Assembly (NCBI GenBank): GCA_030272585.1
Contig: BSYQ01000015.1
Location: 496,001 to 560,000, forward strand
DNA from: Bryopsis sp. KO-2023
Lineage: Eukaryota > Chlorophyta > Ulvophyceae > Bryopsidales > Bryopsidaceae
Reading direction: 5' to 3'
DNA: 64,000 nt
Notes under the pieces: generated by a model
Told to the model about the DNA's origin: nothing
Seen by the model: only the letters and a program-made list of their open reading frames with translations
Database searches by the model: none
In this document: piece after piece, positions 54,655-64,000 of the stretch
Layout of the letters: the number at the start of each line of letters is the position of its first letter
Numbering within the stretch: position 1 is the stretch's first letter
Program-made: the position numbers and the translations under genes

Positions 54655-54951
54655 TCAGGCGGTTCGTTTGCTTTGAGATCCTGACAACATGGGTCTCCAA
54701 CTGAGCAGAATCTCAACATTGGCCTCCTCCTCTTCCATTTCTGCCGACAGTTTCAATGCCAAAAATAGGTTGCATGCTTGTATGTAACATTGCAGAGTCA
54801 TCAAAATTGCATCAAGCAACTTGCACACATCTTTGAAAGAGGAGTCATGGACCTGCGAAAGAATAATAATTATTATTTTTGATTTTCCTACATACATATC
54901 ATCATCGACATCTTTGGGATTCGTGTTGTTTTGTTTACTTCTGCCAGTCAT
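54655..54951 (-). CDS. Small unidentified protein
   Basis: A 98-codon ORF from ATG 54951: a polar, acidic N-terminus, then an amphipathic helical part (SSFKDVCKLLDAILMTLQCY, IQACNLFLALKLSAEMEEEE). A 39-base GT...AG segment (54853-54891) lies inside the frame and encodes a low-complexity Ile run; it may be a very short intron or coding. A T-rich acceptor stands just before the ATG region, so upstream exons are possible. I do not recognise it. Confidence 0.4.
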   Translation of the reverse strand: MTGRSKQNNTNPKDVDDDMYVGKSKIIIIILSQVHDSSFKDVCKLLDAILMTLQCYIQACNLFLALKLSAEMEEEEANVEILLSWRPMLSGSQSKRTA

Positions 54952-55618
54952 TGCTCGACCTGAAAATGAAAGAGGACATCGATCTATCCTCAGCTCCCCC
55001 CCATCAAACATCAACAAGATCATTCAACATGCACACGCACTGAACTCCAGCCAGAGCAGCTTGTTTCATCCAAAAAGAAAATAAGAAACTCTTTCACCAG
55101 AATTTGTATGTTTGCACTCCTCCTTTGCATGTATTGGTCACAAATGGTGTGTTGCAATACAACTATTAATAACAAATCCTTGAAGCGAGGCACCCCTGTC
55201 CAATTTTCGTTACGACTGCTGTGCGAATACAGTGAACCACCCCACATGCCAAGCACTGCCACAAAAGTTTTATTTCCCATAGAAATAAGGAAAAAATTCT
55301 CAATCAAAAGGAACAATCAAGGCCTTTCCCAAGAAATACAGAGTCTCGATGATAAATCGATCCCTCAAAATAAGCACCCTCTGTCCATCATCCAATTTGA
55401 TTTTAAATTCACATAAAAAACAATAAAACAGAATTCTCAAAACCTATGTATCAATTGCTTGAACCTAAAACCTCCCAATGGCACCTGGGCATCATTTATT
55501 GCTCAATAAGGAAACGAAATCAAAGTGATTCAAGCCTGGCAAGTGCTTGCGTCCGGAGTAACACCGCACTCAGTGCCGCTGTGGTGAAGAGTGCCACATC
55601 CGCTGGCCTTTTCGAGGA

Positions 55619-56420
55619 CTACACAAACCACAAATACGTTGCATGGATACTTCTAAAAATCCAATTTTGATATTTCTGAAAATCGAATTTTGATATGAAC
55701 CAGAACGACGGAAGGACATACACGCTTGGAAGAGCGTCTCGCCGCCAACGAAGTCTTGCAAAACTTCCAGCAAATCGCTATTGCAACCGCAGGAGCCCTC
55801 CCCTTCAACCACCTGTGTCAGCACAATTCTTAGTGGCGGCTCAGTTCAAAGTTTGAAATCATTCCCCAACCTCCCGACTCGTCTTACCGTGTTGCTCAAT
55901 CCGCAAATAGCCTTGCAGCACCTGGAACACCACAACCATCAACCAACACCAGAGGAAAGCACATGCAACTAGTCTATATGCAGGAGAGCGACATTTTCAC
56001 ATGATAACAGAGCGTATTATGGAGAGGACTCACGAGGAACCAGGTGTTGCGTCGATGTTGGCAAGCGCCGCCGCCGTTGCGTCCGAGGAGACAGCTTCAA
56101 GATCGCCGTTGGTTGCGGGAAGATTGATGCCCACCTCCGAAGCGAAAGACTGCCCCTCGCCATCGCATGCGGTGACGATCGCGGTCAGAAACGGACTGCA
56201 GGTGGAGGTCGCCGCATCGCTGAGCTGGCCAGCGACGCACCCTGCGTATATAAATCCACACAAATCTATGTCTTTTCCCGTTGACGCAGAGCGCTGATGT
56301 TTAAAGGAAACCAGTGTTGGGCAGGGAGCGTTACAAAAAATAGGTACCCTCTTTCGTGAAACGGATGGTCTTGGCCCGCTTACCCAACAGAATAGAAATG
56401 CAGGCGGCGACGATCATCAT
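55619..56420 (-). CDS. Small, probably secreted, cysteine-rich protein
   Basis: Proposed exons on the minus strand are 56384-56420, 56034-56241, 55888-55921, 55724-55812 and 55619-55652; all phases chain, for about 133 residues. The first exon (MMIVAACISILLG) plus GCVAG looks like a signal peptide. Then come STCSPFLTAIVTACDGEG, an Ala/Asp-rich stretch, CCKAICGLSNT and SCGCNSDLLEVLQDFVGG. The C...C...CC...CxC order recalls the eight-cysteine lipid-transfer-like fold, but the last two cysteines are not seen in this model, and the final exon is uncertain because two tandem acceptors compete. Function is not assigned. Confidence 0.42.
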
Positions 56421-58106
56421 TTTGCAGGGGCTCGTCGTGTTTCGACGGTGGAAAAAGCGGGAGGGTCGGCAAGAGTTAAACTGGACCAGGACAGGGGTCG
56501 ATTGCTACATGTCCCCAGCGCTCTTTTAAAGGGACGAATGAGAGCGACATATCGCATCGCTCCACTCATCTCATGAAATAGACGAGTCCCAAGACTAAAA
56601 ATGGTGTCACAGGAAGGCTTGGCCGCCAACGCTTACTCTGAATGTCACCAAACGTACGCTTGTTTTCCTCTTCTACCCGAATGTCTCCAGCTAAGGCTGT
56701 TATCCGCTCTTATATCGCAAGCGCTACGGGATCAGCATCGAAACTTTTGGGGAGAGTGGATGATAAAACGATTTTGGTGGGAATTGAGGTGGAGAAGTGA
56801 ACTATTCTCAAAGGTTCTTGCATGATGAGTGTTGAAACTCCGGACAATACACTTCTCTGAGAGAGCATTTGGGGATAACCCTGTATGGCTCTGATCAGTA
56901 CTGCTGGTCTTGGGTGAGGAATGTTTGGTTGCTGGGTATGGAGCTATGAGTCTGGGCGACTTTCTTCCATCTGCATGTTGAGTAATGAGTGGATCACAGT
57001 ATGGTCTCAACGGAGTGTTTTGTTTTTTCCTAGACCAATATCAACTCATGAGTGATGGAAGAGCAGAACCACGATGATTTTCTCCATGTTTTTCTCTGTG
57101 GGTGCCTTGATTTTCTGGCACCAGGAAACCCTTATGAATGGAACACTGCTAATGATACACAGTCAACATCTACCCTTTCTTGCACAACCCCCCTGCTGCT
57201 GACTCCCAACAAGACAAGCCCATGGTGTTCGTCCCTGAGACCTTCTCCAGTCAGTATCACAGTCAATATAATTTCACGGCCGGCCTTCCAACATGTTTCA
57301 TTGGTTGAGGTGCTGGTTTATTTTCTTGCAGCTTGAATGAAATATTCATCATTAAATTCTTTCTTTTCTATGAAGGTTTTTTCAGTGTCGACTATTTGGT
57401 TAGACGTGGAGGTCCATGAAAAAACATTGAAAAGAATAAAATACCTAGTGTTTCAATTATTCATTGACTTTCATTTTCACTGTGACCCATGCTTACCCAT
57501 GCTTACAACCGCTTGTTTGCTTGTTTGTCTGTCTATGATATGCTGAAGCAGACAATAGGGGCGAAAACAATCAACACTGCTCTTGCAATCCACTGTTTAC
57601 TTTCTCTACGTTTCATGCAACCATCTGCAATCCAACATTTTTCAGACCTCATCAAGAACTGCGACTGTGCTCAGGGATTCCAAGCACCGCACCAATCAAG
57701 ACACAATTTCAGAGTCAGATGTCTGTCGTATAGAATCCAGTCATGGACAAGACAGGAGTCGCCATTTGACGCAAATGCCTTCCAATGTGGATTCTGCAGG
57801 TTTTATCACCACACGTTGAACCGGTGAAGTCTGAGCGCCAGGTCGCTTGCACGTGATTGTATGCGGCAGAGCAACCAATTTCGAGCCCTGGTGTCCGCCT
57901 GGTTTGCGACAGGGAGGGGCATCCATCTCGGTTTCGGAATTGGACACGAATCTGCCGTTCCAGTGACACGACGATCGTCATGCCATCTACACAAAGTGGA
58001 TTCACTTTTTGAGATTTCTGTCCACCAGACCCAAGTCTGTTCAAACTCTCGTCGAGTCTACCGTCCAACGTCCCCCTTCCGATCGCCGCCTGCGAACAGG
58101 GATACG
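56421..58106. other. Intergenic region between divergent genes
   Basis: About 1.7 kb without a recognised gene. ORFs such as 57489-57827 (+) and 57715-58242 (-) have no family match and the latter overlaps the reductase exon antisense. It probably contains both promoters. Confidence 0.4.
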
Positions 58107-61100
58107 ATGAACACGCGATCAGCCGCCTTCCGCGCCTCGCAAGCCGTTTTGGCTCCGTTGTGCACGCGTCCAGTTTCTGGCCGCCACTGCCACGAGGTGG
58201 CCCAACGGAAGGCTTGCGCTGGAGCGTCCCTCCGATTCGCACCCTCGCGCTCGTTCGGACTGACAGGGCGCATCTCTGGAGGGAGGCGGTTGAGCGTGGG
58301 CGTGTCGGCTTCCGCTGGGGGATTGCCGATCGATCTGACGGGTGCGTTTGCGTTTTCTACATATGCTTCGCGCGCTTGGTTTTGGTTCGACTCCGTCGAA
58401 AGAAAATAATAGGTTGCAACAACGATCTTGCGCAGGCAAGAAGGCGTTCATTGCAGGTGTAGCCGACGACCAGGTAGCACACGTTTGAAATACAACGTTG
58501 GGTGAACCCGCCCCAGCCTCACTCCAGTTCATTTGCTCAGGGCATGTTGCGTGTTCGTTCGACACAAATTTCAATGCTTTGCCAATCTTATGTACGACAT
58601 GCCGACATTGGTACGATGCCTTTGCTTCAGGGTTTTGGATGGGCAATTGCCAAAGCATTGAGCGAGGCAGGGGCACAAGTTTCCTTGGGTGTCTGGGTGA
58701 GAGGATGAGTTAATTCTTTGGCCAATCAGCTTCTCATTCAAAGATTTTGCCTTTTCCACAATGGAATACCTGCACCCAGCCTGACCCCAAATGTGGCATT
58801 CTTTGAACAAAAAACTTAAAGAATCCCAACATCCCCATTCCTGTGGAATGTGGTTTTTATCTGTACTTTTTTCAAAGATCTGATTCCCTTCGATTCTCCC
58901 CAAAATTTCAGTCAATGTTTTTTTTTTTCCAATTTCTTTTTTTTACATTCCAATTATATGTGACACGTGCATAAATACAGTATTCTCCGCACTCCTGTTT
59001 CATTGAAGAGATGATCAATCACTGCCCCTCCAACCAGGATAATTTTTTTTGAGATTTATGAGTCCAGAAAAATTCCAATTTTCCAATTTGAGATTTTCAA
59101 ATCAGCTCATCAGCTCACACAATTCTGAGTCGAGATATACCTTTCAGCTATTTTTCTGTTCCTTGTTTGCAATAGAAACCAGCAAACAAACCGTGAGTCT
59201 GACCAAACAAAACTAAAGAAAACCTCAGTCAAGATGACCACAAAACTGATTCGTAACTTGCTAACGTTTCGATTGCAGAAAAAGCCAAGGAGCCTTGCTT
59301 AAGCAAAATGATCATCTCATAGATTGAATACTGCTTGAATTACTGTATAAAAAGGGTCACGGATGGGTTGTTTTTCTTCAGGTTCCGGCCTTGAAAATTT
59401 TTGAAACCAATTTGAGAAGAGGTAAATTCGACGAATCAAGAAAACTTGCGGATGGATCATTGATGGAATTCGAGAAAGTGTATCCTATGGATGCTGTATA
59501 CGATAATCCAGAAGATGTTCCGGAAGAGGTACTGTTTGCATCTTTGCGGCCATTATTTCATAATAATGAATAATCATCATAATAATAAAATTTATTTTTA
59601 TATTTTTTGGGAGGGGAGGGCGGAATATTCCAGGGTTTCTGTTCTTTTGTTTCCTCTGTTAGCACCATGCTTGAAAAAATTCACAGAAGCAATAGTTTTC
59701 TTGATTTTTTTTTATCATCTCTTGTTGGAAGGACCGTGAAGGGAAATCAAATCTGATATTTTTTTGTGTTCACCTTTTTTTCCCCTCTTGAACAATAGCT
59801 CCGTAACCCAGCATGTAACTCTAATCTCCGTAATTTTTGCATTCTGTTTTAATGCTAGAGTGATCAACAAAAGATGCTCTGTTGACCAGGTGAAAACGAA
59901 CAAGAGGTACGCTGCTAATGACGGATACACCATCACTGAAGTAGCAGCTAGAGTTAAGGAGGACATTGGAAATATGGATGTTGTGGTGAGTGGCTGTTAA
60001 GAAAGCCAGCCAAAATGATGATTTTTTTTTGTTCAAGAAGCAGTGTTCGAATCTCTGTAAAAGCATCCTTTGTTCCTTGTTTTTCCAAGAACTGTGCAAC
60101 ACTTTGGAAACAAGTAACTCCGTTTTGGTGTGGTGCTGAGAATTCATCACGTTGTCTGGGGGAAAATTCTCGCCTTGTGGGTATCTATTCACATGAGAAC
60201 CTGGCTGGATTCATTCTGTTATTGAGCACCTCTTCAAATTCCCCATAAGAGATGCTAAAATTAAATTCATCGATTGGAAAACTTTTTGAGAAAATCGTCT
60301 CCTGTCCAAGTTGGTGAGGAAGGAGAAGAGGGTTTGCAGTCGGAACGGGGAATTAGTCATGTTTATGAACCTGACAAGTGTTTTGCTTTTTTTGGTAGAT
60401 TCATTCTTTGGCGAATGGGCCAGAGGTCACCAATGATTTGTTGCAAACTTCAAGAAAGGTGAGGAAAATAAAATCACTGCGAACAACCAAGCCGTCTTTT
60501 CAACCAGTTGCCATCAACCTCCAGAAATTTTTTTTTCTTCCCAACCCCAGTTACAACGTTCATGCAACAAATCTCCTCTGGTGTTGGTTTGACTGCCATC
60601 CTTTCCCAAGTGCGTTCAGAGTTTTTAGATTCTGCTTCCTAGTTGTTGTGTGTAGGGTTACCTCGCAGCCATTTCTGCCTCGAGTTACTCTTTCGTGTCG
60701 ATGGTGTCTAAATTTGCTCCCATCATGAATCCGGGAGGTTCTGTACTGTCTCTATCTTACATTGCTGCTGCCCAAGTGGTGCCTGGCTATGGTGGTGGAA
60801 TGTCCTCAGCAAAGGCTGCCTTGGAGTCTGACACCCGAGTGCTGGCCTATGAAGCCGGAAGGAAACACAAAGTCAGGGTCAATTCGATTTCTGCCGGTGA
60901 GTGCAAGATTTTCTTACTCCCCCATCTCGTAATTCAAACTCCACACTCGCCCTGAATGCGATCACCTTTTTAAACAAAGGTTGACAGCAAAGAAAAAAGA
61001 AAGAAAACACAAAATAATGATGTCTAAGTGAGTTTTGTCGTATTGAGTTTGTGGAAGAAGGAGGGGAAAGGCCAATGGTGGTTCATAACACCATCGAATT

Positions 61101-61397
61101 GAATTGAAATCTTGTTTATGACGCCATATTGCTTGTTTTCTCGACTTTGCATCAGGTCCCCTGGGAAGCCGTGCTGCCAAAGCCATCGGATTCATTGATG
61201 ACATGATCAAATACTCATATGCTAATGCCCCCCTTCAAAAGGAGCTGACTGCCGAGGAAATTGGTAGCACGGCCGCATTCTTGTGTTCGCCGCTGGGGTC
61301 AGCAATCACTGGGCAAATCATCTATGTGGATAATGGGCTCAGCACCATGAATGTAGCTTTGGACAGCAAGACGTTCGAATCTGTCGTCAAAGAATAG
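58107..61397 (+). CDS. MOD1: Plastid enoyl-[acyl-carrier-protein] reductase (NADH), FabI/MOD1 type
   Basis: Eight exons, 58107-58341, 58436-58473, 58631-58696, 59382-59528, 59890-59985, 60399-60458, 60656-60896 and 61156-61397, give 374 residues. It catalyses the last step of each fatty-acid elongation cycle in the plastid stroma. Residues 1-75 are an Arg/Ser/Ala-rich transit peptide. The mature part opens with [20 protein letters not shown] (NADH-binding, FabI form), then [11 protein letters not shown] and [20 protein letters not shown] followed by SAKAALES, which holds the active-site Tyr and Lys of the FabI pattern. It ends with [20 protein letters not shown] and YVDNGLSTM. The insert between strands ([17 protein letters not shown]) is typical of plant and algal forms. 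Confidence 0.95.
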
Positions 61398-62244
61398 ATT
61401 GACCTCTCCTGTGGTTTTCTCGAGGGTGTTTCTTTTCCACACGCTCATTTTCTTTTCGATATGGATGAAAGAGAATGGAGAGTGTGGAGGAAGCGGCAAA
61501 AGAAAAAGGGGGGAAGAAGGCTTGGTGCAATTTTTCTTTGCCCCAATTTATTTTTAAAGACAAGAATTATAAAGATATTCATAGAGCACCATGTCCATGG
61601 GTTTTTTTTTCATGGAGTTTTGGTCAGGCAATCCCCCAATTGACGATTTTTGATTTTTTTTCTGAGGAAGGGGGGGGGGGTATATTTTTGGATTTCGTGT
61701 TGATTTCTCCTTGCTGTGTAAAGATGATTTACAAGTACCTGTCAATCAATCTTCGTGTGTTTGGTAGCCAGAATTTTTTTTTTCTTGCAATGGTGTGTTT
61801 AATTCCGATTGGACGTTTTCCCTTCTGATCAGGTCAGATTTCATGAAATTCTATCCTTGCATGCTGTGGCCCCTTTCCGATTCTAAAACCGTCAGAGTCG
61901 TCAAACCAGTGACAGCAAAAAAATTGTCTGGAAGAGCTCTTTTACCCCATGCAATACAGCACCACAGGACAAACACTGCAATGCCTTATGTGATCTAATG
62001 ATATCTTTTCCATTCATGGGCAGAATGACAGAATGGACTGCCTGGAAGGCTCGATTCCTCCACGCGTGCAGCACGTGGCATGCGGAATTGACGCCTTGTC
62101 CACTGACGACAGTGGTTTTCAAAAAACCATCCACTCGCCACGGCAGTTTTGTGTGAAAAAAAGAGAAGAAAAAAACCCGAGTGACGGAGAAAAAAAAAGA
62201 CGTTGGGTTTGGTGGTCCGTGGGGAGTCTCGGCGATATTCGGAG
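61398..62244. other. Intergenic region
   Basis: About 850 bases of 3' flank of the reductase and promoter of the next gene, with A/T/G runs (poly-G near 61671-61680); no gene supported. Confidence 0.5.
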
Positions 62245-64000
62245 ATGGCGCTCACCTCCAGCAGTGTGAAGCTCGTATTGCATTGTGGCGCGACGGGGAG
62301 CCGGACTGGCTACGGCTTCGGACGACCCCTGTTGGTGTCCAAACAGTGTCTACGGAAATTCGTCGGCTGCATTTCTGACGCAGGCGTCCGACTCGCGGTT
62401 TTGCCATCCTCGTTTGGGGAGCGTTGCGACGGTCGAAAGAGCAGGCAGCCTTTCGTGGTCCATGCGTCGGGGAACGGTCGAGATTACGGATTCAACTCGG
62501 AAGAGTATGTGGAGGCAAAAATAGAAGCTGGTGCGTTTTGAGGCCAAAAATAACAGAAGAAAAAAGTGGAGCTCTCCTCGCAATGGAACGGGATTTCCTG
62601 TTCGGAGTGTTTTTTTTTTTGTCGCTTGTTCGGGAATAACCCTTCGGCATCTCGTTGACCCTTTGCAGTTCGCCACACTGACGCGTATGGTCACGTGATT
62701 TATCTCAAGCTTCGAGATGAGACCGAGTCGCGCCTCCCAGTGTATATAGGTGAGCGGATCGCTGGCCTTCGCAGCTTGGGTTCGGTTGACTTTGGGCGTC
62801 GTGGTGACAAAGTGAGAAAAAAGTTAGATTTTTTTTTTGCTGTCCAGGGAGTTTCGAGTGTGCTGCGTTGGTCAAAGAAATCAACAAGAAACCCACGGTA
62901 GGTTCCCCCGAAGAGCGGTCTCCGTTTTGTTTTTACTGGGCGAGTGTTTTGGGAAAGAAATAACACACTGTTTTATTTCCCTGATGGACAGGTTCGACCG
63001 ATGACACACGATCTCATGAAAAACTCCCTGGTCCTCCTGGGCTACAAGGTAAGGTGGCGCTCGGAAACTCATACGTCCACTGTTTGGATGCAGCTTTAAC
63101 CGGAGCAGTCGCTTTCACTGAACTCACGCCAATCACCCCATGCTGTTGGGCTTCAGACGCGACGAAAAACACAACCTCCTTGCAATTTTAGCCCCATTCC
63201 TAGGTCGTTTTGGGGGTGGGTTCGCGTTCGGTAGCCTGCCAGCGACTCTCGACACCGCTACAGTTTTTGGAAGGAACGTTTTTTTGCTGGAAAGCGTCAC
63301 AGAAACCCAGTGCGACGTCCGTGTGAGAACTTTTTTTTTACTCAGCGGACGTAATCGATTTATTCCCGTCGCAGGTTAGCAGGGTAATGGTCACCGCCTT
63401 GGTGGGCAACACGTACCATGCGAGGATTGTTTATCGAAGGTCGATTGGGAACGAAGAAGAGGAAGTCGATGTCGACGCCAGACCCTCCGACGCGTTCAAC
63501 CTGGCGGTGCGCTTCGACGCGCCCATGTTCGTGAACAAGAGCATTGCTGACAGAATGGCCCACTCCATGCAAACGCTGGAAAAAGAGTCCAGCAACGAAG
63601 TGGTTCAAAGCTGCAGAGACGAAGTGCTTCACCACAAAGACCCCACCGTGATGCTGAAACTTCAGCTTCAAATGGCAATCGCTGAAGAGCGATACATCGA
63701 AGCAGCAAAGTATGTATTGTTTTACTTGTGTTATCTTGACATATCTTTCTGAGGAAAGCCGGGTTTGTTTTTGTCTTCCCCTCCCCCCCCCAAAAAAAAA
63801 ATAAAAAAATAACTAGATAAATAAATGAAGAATTTTCCCTATGATTTCAACCTTGAGGGCACCATCTGCCACCGTATGAAAAAGTGTGAGACATCCACAT
63901 CCATCATGTGAAATCAGATGAAAAAGTGTGAGACATCAAGTGGAATGCAAACCAAACATGAGGTTGTTTCAAAGGAGATGCACTTTTTCCTTTTCCCGGT
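62245..64000 (+). CDS. BBD: Bifunctional nuclease (BBD/DUF151) with UVR motif, 3' end outside window
   Basis: Exons 62245-62530, 62669-62749, 62848-62897, 62992-63048 and 63375-63709 are in phase; further exons lie beyond the window. The plant family (bifunctional nuclease in basal defence response) has RNase and DNase activity. After an N-terminal region of about 95 residues comes YGHVIYLKLRDETESRLPVY, then the FE...LVKEINKKPT stretch, VRPMTHDLMKNSLVLLGYK, VMVTALVGNTYHARIVYRRS, and DARPSDAFNLAVRFDAPMFV, the conserved DUF151 core. PTVMLKLQLQMAIAEERYIE starts a UVR motif. The last visible donor (GTATGT) is at 63710; from there to the window end I see only intron-like sequence. Confidence 0.92.

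Noticed and set aside
54853..54891. A 39-base GT...AG segment as an ultrashort intron
   Set aside because: It is a multiple of three and free of stops, so continuous coding explains it equally well.
57715..58242. 175-codon minus ORF
   Set aside because: It runs antisense over the reductase transit-peptide exon and has no recognisable domain.
1..64000. CRISPR arrays, bacterial operons, riboswitches, replication origins
   Set aside because: The window is intron-rich eukaryotic nuclear DNA; no spaced direct-repeat array or such signals were seen.

Overview
This is nuclear DNA of a eukaryotic green alga. Genes are split by many short introns with T-rich acceptors. They encode plastid-lineage proteins (enoyl-ACP reductase, CPP1/CDF1-like chaperone, bifunctional nuclease, plastid-type methyltransferase) beside a calcium-dependent protein kinase. 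An IQ/coiled-coil protein of the kind common in flagella suggests a flagellate cell. A streptophyte alga of the Mesostigma type fits, but this is inference from gene content, not a species call.

Layout: <1-4990 IQ/coiled-coil gene (+); 5522-5938 complex I GRIM-19 (-), head to head with CPP1 6317-8627 (+); 10531-13245 a homeodomain gene whose exon phases run on into a sugar-isomerase (SIS) domain (+); 15456-17540 FET/TAF15-like RRM-RGG protein (+); 17.5-21.1 kb gene-poor, with an unidentified ORF, a 30-bp palindrome and a 102-bp tandem repeat; 21162-42285 a minus-strand Ty3/gypsy element with identical 211-bp LTRs, split between gag and pol by a 15-kb plus-strand composite chromovirus (24767-39791); 42557-44729 TerD-C2 fusion (+); 45224-46413 methyltransferase (-); 47708-51855 CDPK (-), head to head with a MEKHLA/WHEP gene ending at 54325 (+); 54.6-56.4 kb two small unidentified minus-strand genes; 58107-61397 enoyl-ACP reductase (+); 62245 to beyond the window end, bifunctional nuclease (+).

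The host genes are ordinary neighbours rather than an operon-like system. The most notable points are the apparent homeodomain-SIS protein; the composite chromovirus (one intact 1775-codon copy, one broken copy, three LTRs plus a fourth LTR fragment) that looks as if it moved as one unit; a near-identical palindrome (TGGCGGA-NN-TCCGCCA type) in both compact head-to-head promoters; two well-supported GC-AG introns; and the TerD-C2 and MEKHLA-WHEP domain combinations.

Exon boundaries were worked out by eye from splice signals, reading phase and family similarity. No alignment or transcript data were available.
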